A DNA stretch of 64,000 bases from Coniella vitis (taxonomy: Eukaryota; Ascomycota; Sordariomycetes; Diaporthales; Schizoparmaceae). Numbering within the stretch: the first letter of the stretch is position 1; every line of letters begins with the position of its first letter. Below are positions 22,701-35,600 of this stretch, piece after piece. The stretch covers positions 1,860,001 through 1,924,000 of the forward strand of contig WUJK01000004.1 of the NCBI GenBank assembly GCA_011317545.1, given 5' to 3'. The translations under genes and the position numbers were made by a program. The notes beneath the pieces were generated by a model. That model made no database searches and was not told where the DNA came from. It saw nothing but the letters and a program-made list of their open reading frames with translations.

Positions 22701-25420
22701 AAGATTTTCGTCGATATATTCTCTAAGTACTTTAAGTTTATCCTTATCTAATCCGTAGATAGGGAAGAATTTTAGTTATTCTCCTTTTTTAAGTAGGATC
22801 TTATAGTTATATAGGCTATATTCTAATAGGCTATTATCGAATTTTCCTTAAAATAGTTTTATAAACTTCCGATACTCTTCTAATATACCGGAGAGGTTTC
22901 TAAATATATCTTCGTTTTATATAATTACTATTATAAGGAGATATCGTTATATATACTTAGTTCCTTCTTAAACTTACTATAATAATATATCCTATTATCT
23001 ATAAAATCCTATTATATTATATCCTAATCTACCGTATCCCTTACTTCCTTAGGTATTAATTATCGCTAGATCCTTCTTTATAAGCTATCGAGGTTTATTA
23101 TATCCTAGGGTAGCTATTATCTTAGCTTTTCTCGATTTAAAGGTATATATAAATTCGTTTAAGCCCCTATTATCTAGATATCGCTTAGTAACTAAATCCG
23201 ATCCTATACCTTTAATTATAACCGCTTCTTAGGTATCCGTTTTATCCTATAAAATATAATTATTAGTTTAATCGATTCGAGGATTTTCCTTTCTTAATTA
23301 TAATATACTTAAAATTAGCTTATATTATACGGTATCCGTAATATCGAAGTTTATTAGTATCGTATATTTATAGATCGTAATTAGTAATTAATTAGATTTT
23401 ATATTAATAATACCTTAGTTATAAGCGATTTTTATACTTTCTATAATATTAAGTTTATAGGGTTTTATCTTCTTCTTCTAAGGTATCTATTCTTTATTAA
23501 TAACGCTTAGGGATATAAAGTTTCCTTATATTCTGCTATCTAGGAGTATTATATAGTATTTATCGTTAATTCGTATTACGATTTTTAAATATTCGTATAT
23601 CGAGCTATTTATTGTATAAAAGGACTTTACTATAAGTCCTAATCGCTTATTATCCTTTATAAGCGATCCTTACCTTTTAAGTTCTACTATTTTTATTATA
23701 TTCTAAGGGCTATTATCTAAGCTAGGTCCTTAGCTTATTATATTCCGTATTATATATATATTATAGCTTATCGCTATAAGCGCGCTTAGTTTTCTTCCTT
23801 TATATAGGGAGTCTATACTCCGGGCTAATTATCCTTAAGGTTATAATAGGTATACGCTTTATCCGCTAGGTATTCTATATAATCGGCGCGCTTATAGAAG
23901 CTATAATATATAGGTTCTATATATACGGGCTTTACGGGCTTTTCCCTTTATTTCTATTCGCGTATTCTATACTAATCGAGCGCTTTTTCTTATATATAAG
24001 GTATATACTAAGGTATTATATACTAATACTATTTTACTTATCGTATAGTATATTCATAGGGGGTATTATATATAAGGCTAATACTAGTATAGTTTCCTTT
24101 TATTCTAAATACTTTATAATAATCGCTATTATCGTTATTATAAGCGATAATATATTACCCTAATTTATATATAAGGAACTATTCGTTAGTTACCTTATAT
24201 TAGAAGTATTATCTATAATTATATATAATATAGGTAAACTATATAATCTAATAATACTTTTCGTAGAGATAATTAATTCGTATATCTTCCTATATAAGGG
24301 GGGTTTTATCTTAATAGGTTATTATCCTAAATAATTCTCTAAGTATAATACTATAGATAAGGTAGTATATATCTCCTTTATTAATATCTTTATCTATAGA
24401 GCTTTCTAATTCTAAGCTGATTTCTTTATAGATAGTTTAGGTATTAATATTCTAACCGATACTAAGCGTTTCCTATTATTCCGTAATTTCTATAATATTA
24501 CTCTATAAAATATCCGTTTCGTTTAATAGTTTATACCCTTTTATATCGCGCTAATAGGGGTATTTCCTAATAAGCTAGGCTTATTATTCTATTACTAGTC
24601 TTTTAAATAGACTATTATCCGTTAGGAGAGGCGTTCTCTAGGTAACTACGATTTATCGTTCCTTATAAGGTTTCTAAGGGAATTATCCTAAGCCTTACTT
24701 TACTAAGAGGTATATTATATAATTATCCTTATAATAAAAGGTTTAGTTAAGGAGTTTATAATCGGAGTTATCCGATATTTACTTTAAAAGCTAGTTTTAG
24801 CTAGGAATAGAGTCTATAGTCTTATATATTATAATACTAGCTTATTATCCTTCGGGGACTTTTTTAAACTCTTTAGGTTTCTTAGATTATCGGTATTCTT
24901 ATACAAAATAGTCTATCTTATTATAATTAAAGTATTCTTTACTTATAGGTTTATATTAAGCTATATCGAGCTTTATAAGACTTATATATATAATACCGCT
25001 AATTATTATACTTTATTACTAGAAGCTATAGTTAGTTATCTATTAAATCCGCTATCCTATATTAGCGTAATTTCTCTATATAATATAGCTTCCTCCTTTC
25101 TTACTTTTCTCTATATATCTTTTATAAAGACGGTTATCGATATAGATAATATTATTATTAAATATTATAAAGTCTTTAGGCTAATCCTACTTAGAGATTT
25201 TATCCTTAACCTTATCCTTAAGTCCTTTATAATAATATTTTATAAGGTTTTTATCTTCCTAAGGAAGGCGTATTAAGAGTTATTTAAAGCGGATTATATA
25301 GGCTAAAGCAGACTTATTTTACTTAAGTTTTATAAGCTATTATACTATAATCCGTTCTTCGTTAGGGTTATTAAATATTTCCTTAAGGATATATTCGAAT
25401 CCTATAAATAAATCGAATAT
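19800..25420 (-). pseudogene. E2 gag-pol-chromodomain (RIP-inactivated, split by a solo LTR)
   Basis: Minus strand, same domain order as E1. Gag about 25420-25060. Zinc knuckle near 24935-24893 with Cys/His replaced by Tyr. Protease near 23550-23530. RT about 23000-21640 with the YLDD site degraded to YLNN near 22325-22300. RNase H about 21640-21290. Integrase about 20990-20250. Chromodomain about 19945-19800. The solo LTR 21718-22008 sits inside the RT C-terminal part. No frame is intact. Confidence 0.9.
21718..22008. repeat. Solo LTR (291 bp) of the 58.7-kb LTR family, inserted in E2
   Basis: 291 bp, same length as both LTRs of the element at 58694-62812, with exact duplication GTAAG (21713-21717, 22009-22013). 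Ends TATCAG...CTGATA, which become TGTCAG...CTGACA if RIP is reversed. Comparison with E3 (around 34545) shows the uninterrupted target. It contains the 8-bp-stem hairpin GCCTGCCG...CGGCAGGC (about 21788-21812) and keeps many CA/TG, so it is less mutated than E2 around it. Confidence 0.92.
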
Positions 25421-25949
25421 ATTACTAGTAGTTATCTTATATTAATTAAGGTTACCTAGGTATTTAATATAATTATAAAGTAAGGGTTTATACTAAATAA
25501 GTATATCCTTTTCGAGTTATATACCGGCTAGGATAACTATATCGGGTTTAATAGTAAATTAAGCTATATTATATAGGAAGTATGCTTTATAATAGGTAAA
25601 GAACTTTTAAAATATCTTTTAGTTACCGTTATATATAATAGGTTTATCTATCTTATAGCTATTACCGGTATTTTAAATAATAGGCGCTAAGGGCGTAATA
25701 GCTATAGCTTAATATTATTCGAGCTATTAGGCTTACCTACGGATAGTATAATTCTATTACTCCTAATTCTACTAGAGTATAGCGAGTTATTAGGTAAGTT
25801 CGATTAATTAGTATATTATATCTTCCTAAGTTATAACCTAGCGATATCCTTCTCCTAAGGTAAACGGGGTAGGAGTTTAAGGAGCTATTACTATACTTAA
25901 TATTACTTAAGAGGTATATATAAACCGTCCTAAATAAGAGTTATAAAAA

Positions 25950-26423
25950 TATAATAATCCTTATCTAAATCCCTAATTCTAGAAGTACCTATAAATTATA
26001 TATTAATAGGTAGGGAAGTATTACCTTTAAGCCTTTATACGTTATCGAGCAATATTAAGTATTATAAATAGTTAAGAGGGATTACCCTATTATATAAAAT
26101 AATACTTAGATTTATAACTAAAGATTATAAGGAAAATATCTAATATTAAGCTATAAACTCCTATCCTTATATCCTTCTATTATTAACTACTATTCCCTAA
26201 ATAATGCCTTAGACCGTAAGAGTCGATAGCGACTTCTTCGGTCTACCTATATAATCGTTAGGACCGCTAGCGGTCCTATCGGTCCTTATCGTATTATCTT
26301 TTATAACCCTAACCCTTATATTCCTTATATAAGAGATCCTTATCGGTCTATTAAGGTTCCGATTTGCTGGCATATAGTTACGCTAGCCTGTTCCTATAAC
26401 CTGCATAACCGTAGGTTATAACA
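25950..26423 (-). repeat. E2 5' LTR (474 bp)
   Basis: Same length as 18446-18919. Its right end keeps GGTTATAACA and several CA/TG, followed by TSD ACCTA. Confidence 0.95.
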
Positions 26424-29400
26424 ACCTACGAATAGGCGTTTATTTAAATACCCTTTATATTAATACTCTCTATCTATTAGATCTTTATAAAAAGGGCGGA
26501 ATATCCTATTATATATCCTCCTCGGTTTTAGTAATTAGACGTTTCTAATTAATTAGATTATCTCGGCCGTTTATAAATAATAGTTATTATAGTTAAGTCT
26601 TAGACTAATAATCCTTATTATATATTAATAATTAATACTCCGGTAGTTCCTTAACTTTAAGGGGTATTTTATCTACCTTAGCGAGTTATATATTACTAAT
26701 AGGGTTTTTATCTACCTTAGTATCGCTATTAATAAAGTTTATTTAAGTTTATATATATATAAAAGTATTACTTTATTCTAGCTAAATATAGTTATCTAAG
26801 CTTTAATAGCGATTAGAGAGTTATAAGTTCTCTATATTTAACTTAAGTATAGGTATATTCTTTATAATCTAATCCGGAATACCTTTTAAACTATTTATAT
26901 AAGGCTATTTACCCCCTAGTTCTAAGGGTAGATTAATATTAATATATAATATATATAGGCTTAAGTCGGCTACTTAAAACGAGAAGGTATAATATTCTCC
27001 TATATCTACTTAAACGTATATAATATCTAAAATCTCCTCTAATCTCGTCTCCTATAATAGGATTTTCTTAAACTTATAATTAGGAAGGGGCTATTTAAGC
27101 CTTTCTATTAAAGGGTTATAGAAAACTATCTTATTAAACTATATATTTCTTATAATATATATTATATTTATAAAGGGTATCTATATTCTAAATATATTAA
27201 AGGCGATATAGCTTATAAGATATCTAATATATATATATTCCGCCGTTTTCATCTTTTTCCTAAAGTTTCCTACTTCTCTCTCTACCCTAAGTATATAAAT
27301 ACGATAATTATAAACGTAAATATAGCTCTAATTAGGATAAATATCTTTTTTTAATAGTATTATCGGTAGGTTTCTACAAAACTATCCCTTAAGTAGACTA
27401 TTTAGGGATTATTAATACTTTATTACTACTAGGCTAATATTATATAAATATACCGCTATTTTTATCGCTTCGGGCTATAAATAAGATAATAGGTTTATAG
27501 ATAATAGTATTACTAATTATTTCTTAATTAGTTTACGCCTAGCTTTCTCGGCTACGCCGTTAGGCTCTTTTATATATAAAGGGGTTACTTTAAGCTCGAT
27601 TCCTACCTCCTAATATTATCGTATATAAGCTATATTATAGTTTATATATAGAATAGCGGCTTTACTATCTTAGCGGATTTTATATATATTAAGCTAAAAC
27701 TATTAGTATACCTAGGTAACGAAGTTATAAAGTAAGCCGAAGACCGTTGATCCTATTTTATCTATAATAGTAGAGATAAAAAGTTTACTAGAGAACTCGT
27801 CTTTAAATACTATTATATACCTAGCCTCTCCTATACCCGGGTAGAATATAAATATATCCTAGTAAACCCTTTAGAAGGGTTTAAGGCTAGTATTCTTAGA
27901 CGGTCCTCTATATATAATATAAGTTAGGAATGCTTTTATATAATATTTATAGTTTAGCCTTTATATAACGTTTATTTTAACTCCGCGGGCTTATTAAACT
28001 AGCTTTTATAATACCTATATACTTAAATAGCCTAAATATAAGTATTATAAATACTCCGAATCCTCTCGGTCTTTAGGTAGATTAAAAGATAAACGGAATA
28101 ATAGGTTTAAAACGGGTAAATATAATATATTAGCTTTACTAAACGGGATAAATAAGGGTATTAAGAGATAGGAGGAGTAATATAGAATATATTTAAAGAA
28201 GGCTAAATTAAATTACCTCTTTAGCGTTACTAAAACTTTATTATCGCTTAAATCGCCGGAATATAATATATAATTAAAATTATAGTATTAAACTCCCCTC
28301 TTAGCTAATAATACTTTAGAGATAATATTTATATAAAAGCCTTTTATTAAATATACCTTTTTTAGTATAAGGTTATAGGCTTTATTATTTAAGTATTATC
28401 TAATAATTCGTATACTATATCCCTTAACTAGGAATAAGGTATTTCCTACTCTAACGGTTATTCTATTATCTTTAGGAACGAATATCCTATCCTTTAGGAG
28501 TAAGATACTATTAATAAGGTATATAGCTTTATAATTATCTAAAACGGTACTTTATAAGAGGTTTCGATAGCTTTCCTTAATTATAAAGAAGGCTTTATTA
28601 AACTAATTCTAAAAGAGTAAGTCTAGGTTAATTACTATTATACTCTAGGCTAAATAAGATTATAATAATTAAGTTAAAGAGACTATATATATTATACTTT
28701 ATAAAAATATATATATAAAATATAGAGTAACTAAAGGAAAAAACGTAAAAAAATAGTATATATAAGCGTTCTAAGCCCTATTTATCCTATAAGGTATCCT
28801 CCTATATACTTATTATCTTTATTATTAATACTCGATTATTCTAATCGGCCCGAACCGCCTAACTTAGGATAGTCTAATAAATTCTAGCCTTTAAATAGCT
28901 ACTATTTCGTAATAAGTTTACTAATAAGGTATTTATATTACCTTAATCCTAGCTTTTACTATATACGGAGGATCTTATATTTATTTAATATATTCTCCGC
29001 TTTATCCGGTTTCGTCCCGTTATATACCTATCTAAGCTATTAGCAGGTCTATAGCTACTAGCTATAGTAATAAAATAAAGTTTTATATAGGTACTTATAG
29101 TCTAAACGCTTCTTATTAATAAAGGATTTACTAGAATTACCGTTTTATACCGAATTAGTATAAACTAGCGTATTAAATATATTAATACCTATCTTTAAGC
29201 CTTTACTAGAGATTAAATCGATAGAGAGAAGGGTCGAATAAGCTTTAGAATAGTATTTAATAGATAGGATATCCTTACTAATTGCCTAATTTATAATATA
29301 ATCTTATAATATTCGAGTTACCTAATCTAGAGCTAAACGATATTAAATAGCTATAAGAAATAGTTCTATAATATATATTCCCGTAGCCTTAGGGAGGTTA

Positions 29401-30150
29401 TTTACTTTAGCTTAAATATACGCCTATATATATTCGTTTAGCTATTTAGAGGCTAAAGTAGGATATTTAGCCTTCTCGAGAACTATAAGATATTTTTAAT
29501 AAACGAAGTTTTATATAATAATATCTAAGGGTAATAATTCCTCCTTTAAGCGCTTAATAAGGTCTTTAAGCGTTTATTATCCTTTAGTTTTAGCTAGATC
29601 TATACGAATAGGCTAAAGGAGAGAGTCTAGGACCGTTTTATTAATCTATATAGCGATCTTCTTAAAGGCTATTTTCTTCTCCTTCTTAGCCGATAAACCG
29701 ATTTAATAGTTTCGGATCTATTTATTATAAAATCGCTAATATTACTCCTAAGTCGGAGGTATAAATCCCTTATCTAAGTTTATATAAGTCTTCTTATAAT
29801 TATCGAAAAGCTCTCCGTATAATATTTTATCCAACTAGGTTTATATAGGTATACTTAGGCTAGTTATTTATATATTAAGGTCTTTAGGGTTTATATTAGA
29901 TTAGATACCCTTTTACTAATAATAGGCCCTAAGTATAGCGTATTATACCGGAAAGGTAATAGAATCCGTATATTTCACCTAATATTCGAAGTCCTCTAAA
30001 GCTATCGTAAGAATTATAGGTCCTTCCGGCTTAGATAGTCGATTTATACTATTATTAGGGATTAAGATTATTAAATAAAAGTAGTTATAACTAGTAAGCT
30101 TATACGTTTACTTAAGGAAAGGAGGTTTTAGCTATTTAGCTTATATTCGG
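26424..30150 (-). pseudogene. Copia gag, protease and integrase (RIP-inactivated)
   Basis: Minus-strand relic between E2 and the Copia 5' LTR. The best landmark is EPNGVAEKARRKLIKK (about 27570-27520), which matches the Copia integrase 'eqNGvaEr.nr.l' block. A Copia gag would be expected toward 30100 and the protease near 28400, but I could not place their motifs firmly because of stops and frame changes. The spacing fits an ordinary Copia element once E2 is removed. Confidence 0.8.
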
Positions 30151-30158
30151 GCTTATAA
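30148..30158 (-). other. Putative Copia primer-binding site (half initiator tRNA-Met type)
   Basis: TTATAAGCCCG directly after the 5' LTR on the element's coding strand. One TG-to-TA RIP change would give TTATGAGCCCG, complementary to the anticodon half of tRNA-iMet, as known for Drosophila copia. The RIP reversal is inference. Confidence 0.5.
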
Positions 30159-30159
30159 T

Positions 30160-30372
30160 AAAGAAAATAGAGTATATATAAGGCTTAGTTATTAGCTGAA
30201 ATAGGCGAAATAAACGAGAGGTTAAAAGAGTATGTTCTTCTATATATCTAACTGTAAAAAGAGCTATTATTCGAATATTTAAGTATCGCCGAAGCCATTG
30301 TTCTGCTTATATAAAGCTCATTGTCAGGCTGATATAATGGCTTTCGGGTTAGGGTTGAATGCCATTTTCACA
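30160..30372 (-). repeat. Copia 5' LTR (213 bp)
   Basis: Begins TGTGAAAATGGC on the minus strand. Less RIP-mutated at the outer end than the 3' copy. Flanked by GAAAC at 30373-30377. Confidence 0.92.
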
Positions 30373-30650
30373 GAAACAATTGTAGCTCAGAATAATCGCT
30401 TTGGACGCTCAATGGTGAGCCGTCACGCACCGTGTGAAGTGTTTGCGGCTGAGATGATTGTGTTATGTCCTCTATGATGTGATGGGAGCTATCTTGTGAT
30501 TGCGCGACGGAAGAGTTCTGAGAAAGAGAAGTTCTGACAGAGTAGGTTGCAGGAAATGAGCGGAGTTGCAGTGCCGGATCACAAACAGCCTGCCGCGTCA
30601 CTGCATATGAACAAGGGGTTTGTGCAAATCCCTTCGTATTGCTATGTACC
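30373..30650 (-). pseudogene. Host gene of unknown function, 5' part, split by Copia insertion
   Basis: Open minus frame from an in-frame TAG near 30650 to the Copia edge. It contains HHIIEDITQSSQPQTLHTVR and ends ...SDYSELQLF. Removal of Copia and one GAAAC joins it in frame to PIHRLQQPEDAS at 6484. There is no in-frame ATG, so an upstream exon is likely. A 3' splice site at TATGCAG (about 30602) is possible. Low-complexity Ser/Gln-rich protein, not recognised. Confidence 0.5.
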
Positions 30651-30834
30651 TAGGTACCTGCATAGCACACAACCGCACGCCTGTGCCTAATTAACAAATA
30701 TCATTCCTACTTTTTGCAGCCCGCCCTCACCGCTCCAGGATTTGGTATCCCTTGTAAAGAATCCAAGTGCTAAGATGGGCGCGGCGTCCAGAAGTCCAGG
30801 TTGAAAGGACTCTCCAATGTACAGCATACGCTTG

Positions 30835-31237
30835 CCGACATATCAATATATATAGCTATACATCTCAGCCTATCCAAGGCAGTAAGTAATAAGCAGCTCA
30901 TTAGCAGTCTCAGCTACCAATCTGGGAAATTGTGTATCTAATCAACACAGCACCAATGGACTCAAATCCTCCGATCCCGGCGCCGATTCAAATCATAGAG
31001 ATACGAGCTCTGGAATTCCTACACAATTTTCAGAGCCTACTGCGGCCCAGGTGATCGGCCCGACTTCCTAAAACGTCAACAAACACTTGGTAACTTATCC
31101 ATTTCGTTATACCAGTGTAATAACACGAAAGGCATCAAGCGTGATTAGCTTCTATATTAGATCTTGGCCGGAATGGGCAGAGCAAATCACTAAGCAAATA
31201 TTCTTGAGGTGGCGCTTGATTGGTAATTATATATATT
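30835..31237 (+). pseudogene. Possible host gene start with TATA box, broken by E3
   Basis: TATATATAG (30846-30854) precedes an ATG with good context (CAGCACCAATGG, 30947-30958). The first frame gives about 33 residues (MDSNPPIPAPIQIIEIRALE...) ending at TGA near 31053. A second frame, open from 31075 to the E3 edge, reads SWPEWAEQITKQIFLRWRLI (31160-31220) and, with E3 removed, continues in frame as WSNRACKDLS to a stop at 39821-39823. An intron between the two frames would be needed, and no perfect donor/acceptor pair is evident. Not recognised. The DNA is not RIP-mutated. Confidence 0.35.
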
Positions 31238-31723
31238 TGTAATGATCCTTGCCTGAATCCCGGATTCTGGAAGTACCTATAAGTTGTATATTAGCAGGCG
31301 GGGAAGTATTACCTTTAAGTCTTCGTATATTATCGAGTAATATTAAGTATTATAAGTAATTAAGAGGGATTACCCTATTATATAAAATAATACTTAGATT
31401 TATAACTAAAGATTATAAGGAAAACTATTTAATAGCTAGGAAATCTATCGTCCTTATATCCTTCCGTTATTCTATATTAAATTCCCTATTTAACCCTAGA
31501 TTATTTAGATTATCTTATAATCCTAATAATCCGGCTCTATTAAATTATCTAATAATCTTAATAATCTATTCCTAATTAGTTTATATAACCCTAACCCTAA
31601 CTATATTATCCTATTATAACCTAATTATATAAGAGATTCCTATCGGTCCGTTAAGGTTCCGATTTATTAATATATAATTACGCTAGCCTATTCCTATAAC
31701 CTATATAACCGTAGGTTATAATA
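31238..31723 (-). repeat. E3 3' LTR (486 bp)
   Basis: Begins TGTAATGATCC with unmutated CA/TG in its first 70 bases, where it meets unique DNA. The rest is RIP-mutated. Same length as 39303-39788. Confidence 0.95.
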
Positions 31724-31829
31724 TTATCTCCCTTCTATCGGTTTTTATTCCTAAAGACCTATAGTATTTCCGTAAGTAGTCCTGCCTAATATTCTTACTT
31801 CGGATTATACCTTCCTAATTTATTATATT

Positions 31830-32376
31830 ATCGAGAATTAATAAAAATCGTTCTCGAAAGGTTTCTTCGTCGGTTACTCTTAAAGCCGTTAAGCGTAACC
31901 TTCTTCTTTAATCTATTCTAGAGTATTATATAGAGATACCGACCTACTCTAACTATAAGGAACGGGGGCTTTCTTTTTATTAAATTTCTATAATATATTC
32001 CGACCGCTATACCGAGTATATTCGTTTAAATAAATCTTATTATAATATACTAGGTCCTTCTCTATCTAATATTTATACTATCTCTCGGTACTATTAGAAG
32101 ATTAAGGATAAGATAGAGGAACTAGATAAGGCTTAATATACTCTAAACGTATATATAGATTGCCTTTATAAGTAGAAAAAGATATAGAGAGAGAAGATAG
32201 TATAGGCTATTCGCCGGGGCCTGGATTCTATAAAGGAGTTAGACCGTATAGAGCGTAAGGAGGTAGAGAAGGAGCGTTTAGCCGCCGAGGCTAAATATCG
32301 TTCTATAGAGCCGGCTATTCCTAAAGGCCCGCTATCTAAGGGTTTTATAACTACTATATTAGAGGATTTTAATTAA
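31830..32376 (+). pseudogene. E3 antisense ORF, type II
   Basis: Plus frame to TAA at 32374-32376. It contains YSDRYTEYIRLNKSYYNI (about 31995-32050), IEELDKA, then AIRRGLDSIKELDRIERKEV (about 32208-32267), AAEAKYRS and the fixed end GFITTILEDFN. Same motif order as the E2 and E5 copies, although many positions differ. The end motif is nearly identical. Confidence 0.6.
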
Positions 32377-32536
32377 TTTAGGATTTCTTCGTTATCTTTA
32401 TCTAATTTTCTTATTAGTAATTTATAAGGTATTAGGGCTTTTAATTTATAATTTTAATTTCTTTAGAATTATTACTAATAATCCTTAATAAGGGGTCTAA
32501 TTATTCTTATAAATAGTTATTATAGTTAAAGATATA

Positions 32537-32611
32537 AGTAGTCTTATAGCTTAGTAGTTAAAGTTCCTAGCTTCTTATTAGGAGGTCCGGGGTTTAATTC
32601 CTTATAATACC
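32537..32611 (+). other. tRNA-like 75-bp sequence, E3
   Basis: Same length and position as in E1, E2 and E5. Box A-like TAGCTTAGTAGTTAAAG. The box B region is altered to GGGGTTTAATTCC by RIP-type changes. Confidence 0.68.
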
Positions 32612-32639
32612 TTTTCTATCTAAAGCTATAATAACTTTT

Positions 32640-35600
32640 TATTTTCGTATTCTTTAATAAGGTCTAGGTATACGTTTTTTAATAGTTCCTAAATATTTTC
32701 CGAATTATCGTAATTTTTCTATTTAATAAGGTATTATTTTCCGCATCCGCGTTTATATAAATCGAGAATCTATTTAACTTTATATTATACTTATTCTAGT
32801 TCGATAATATCTATATCGTATAAGAGTTCTACGTCTATTAGTACTAGTTCTAGGAGTAAAATATAGAAGACTAGGTATAAGCGTATATATAGGATTTCCA
32901 ATTTATAGTTAATTAGTAAAATCTATCGTATAATTTTATAAGGTCCGAGTTTTTTATAATCGAGTTTATCGCTAGATCTAGTAGTTTTAATATTTTTATA
33001 GTTAAGGTAAACTTTATCTCCCTTTTATAAGATTAATCCCTTAATCCTTTTCTAATTAGTATATTTCGTTATTTATTCTTTAATATCCTAAAGTATATAT
33101 TAAATATCTTTATATAATTATTTAATTCTTCTAATATATTAGTCTGCTATTTCTACGTTTTTACCTAATAATATTTCGTAGTATATTATAGGTTTATATC
33201 CGTAGAGTAGGAAGAATAGTAATTTTCCTATACTCGTTATATCTATATTATTATAAGCGAACTACGCGGTTAGTAAAAGTTCGACCTAATTATCTTATTC
33301 GTAGTTAATATAATATTATAGATATTATTCTATAATCTAGTTAATATATTCTATTTATCCGTCTATTTACGGATAAAATACTATAAATATATATTATATT
33401 ATTCCGAGGTATTTAATAAGTAAGATCTAGAATTTAAATATAAATTTTCTATCTCTATCTAATATAATTTCCTAAGGTATTCCGTAGTTAGCGATAATAA
33501 TATAGAGGAATATATATACGAGTTCTTCTATAATATTACTTTCTTTATATAGTAGGAAGTATATATATTTACTTAATCTATAAACTATTACTAAGATACT
33601 ATCGTATTATATCTAAGTTAAGGGTTTCTATAAAAGGGGTAGCTTAATAATAAAGTCTAAACTAATAGATAACTAAATAATCGTAGATATTAATAGAGGT
33701 TATAATAGTCCGTAAGGTTTATATTATTTTATCTTATTCCGTTTATATATATTATAGTTATTAACGATATTTATAACTTATTTCTTAAGGTTTAATAGAT
33801 TCTAATATTATTAGATTCTTTTATAGGTTACTCTAATTCCTTAGTATCCGTATATTAGTATATTATAGATATTTCTAATATAATCGTTTTATTCTAATAT
33901 TATTATACTATCGAGGTTAGGTATTTTTCCTTCGATATATAATATTATATTAAGTTCTTTAGTAATAGATAGTATAATAAGGTTACCTTCTAGATCTTCC
34001 TTAAAGATTATTATAATATCTTAGTCTTTACTATTACTATCCTTATAGTTTAACTATTTACTAAGAGCGTTTACTCGTTTATTTTCTTTACCTTTATAGT
34101 AGATAATCTTAAAGTCGAATTCTAATAGAAATTCGTACTATCTAACTTATCGTTTATTAAGCTACTTTATCGAGGTAAATACCTAAAGGTTCTTATAATC
34201 CGTATATATAAGAATTTATTATTTTACGCCGATAAGGTAATATCGTTATTCCCTAAAGGCTTTTACTATTATTATAAGTTCTTAATCGGGCGTTCTATAG
34301 TTAAGTTTTAATCTATTTAATTTCTTATTAAAGTTACTAATTATCCGTAATCGTCCTTTATCGTCTCGTTATCCGAGTTATCTACCGAGTATATAATCTA
34401 ATACGTTTATCTCGATCTCGAAAACTTTATTTTAGTCTATTTCGACTAGGATTAGTTCTAATATAATTATATCCTTAATTATACTAAAGGCTTTCTATAT
34501 CTATTCGTTCTAGTTAAAGGTAGTATCCTTTTTCGTAAATTTTATAAATAATACTATAATATTATTATAGTTTTTAATAAATTATCGGTAGAAGTTAGTA
34601 TAACTTAAGAAAGCTCTAATATTCTTAATATTCTAAGGTATAGGCTAATCCCTAACTACTTATACTTTATCTTTCTATATTCGTATATACCCTAATATAA
34701 TAATATATTTAAGGTAGTTAACTTCTTAAGTATTCTAATTATATTTAATAGGTTTTACTAAAATCTTATTATTTTAGAGGATTTATAGGATTATTATAAT
34801 ATACTTCTAATATTCTTCGAATATCTTTAAATAAATAAGGATATCGTTTAAGTAAGCGATTATAAAATAATCGAGGTATTTATATAAGATAAACTTTATT
34901 ATTTCCTAGAATAATATAGGGGCGTTAGTAAATCCGAATAGTATAATAAGATATTCGAAATATCCGTAGTATATTCTAAACGCTATTTTCTATTCTTCTC
35001 CGGGTTTAATACGAATATATATATATCCTTCCTAAGGTTAAGGGCTATAAACTATTAAGCTCCTCTAAGTTTATCTCTAAGTTCTTTAAAGAGAGGTAAG
35101 GGGTATTAATTCTTAATTATAATATCGTTAAGTTACCGATAGTTAATATATAATTATAGTTTACTATTTTTCTTTAGTATAAATAGGATTAGGTATCTTA
35201 TTAGTAAATATAAGGGTTTAATATAGCCTTTCTTAAGATTTTCGTCGATATATTCTCTAAATACTTTAAGTTTATCCTTATCTAATCTATAGATAGGAAA
35301 GAATTTTAATTATTCTCCTTCTTTAAGTAGAATCTCGTAATCGTATAGGCTATACTCTAGTAGGCTATTATCGAATTTTCCTTAAAATAGTTTTATAAAC
35401 TTCCGATACTCTTCTAATATACCGGAGAGGTTTCTAAATATATCTTCGTCTTATATAATTACTATTATAAGGAGATATCGTTATATATACTTAGTTCCTT
35501 CTTAAACTTACTATAATAATATATCCTACTATCTATAAAATCCTATTATATCGTATCCTAATCTACTATATCCCTTATTCTATTAGGTATTAATTATCGC

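Larger units (their letters stand above)
18446..26423 (-). mobile_element. E2: chromoviral Ty3/Gypsy element, full length, inserted in Copia
   Basis: 7978 bp including a 291-bp solo LTR at 21718-22008. LTRs of 474 bp each (18446-18919, 25950-26423). Exact duplication ACCTA on both sides (18441-18445, 26424-26428). Minus orientation, so the 5' LTR is at the right. Polypurine tract on the minus strand next to the 3' LTR (pyrimidines at 18921-18934). Same family as E1 but with a different antisense ORF and a longer LTR. Heavily RIP-mutated. Confidence 0.96.
6490..30372 (-). mobile_element. Copia (Ty1) LTR retrotransposon with three nested insertions
   Basis: Two 213-bp direct repeats (6490-6702 and 30160-30372) bound the element, flanked by the exact target duplication GAAAC (6485-6489, 30373-30377). 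Removing the nested E1, E2 and TRIM with their TSDs leaves about 7.8 kb. The order on the minus strand is 5' LTR, gag/protease/integrase (30130-26424), reverse transcriptase (18445-18057, then 10486 down), RNase H, pol end near 8500, an antisense ORF, then the 3' LTR. The order INT before RT is Copia-type. The primer site next to the 5' LTR (30158-30148) reads TTATAAGCCCG. With one TG-to-TA RIP change reversed, it would match the anticodon half of initiator tRNA-Met, as in Drosophila copia. The whole element is RIP-dead. Confidence 0.93.
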
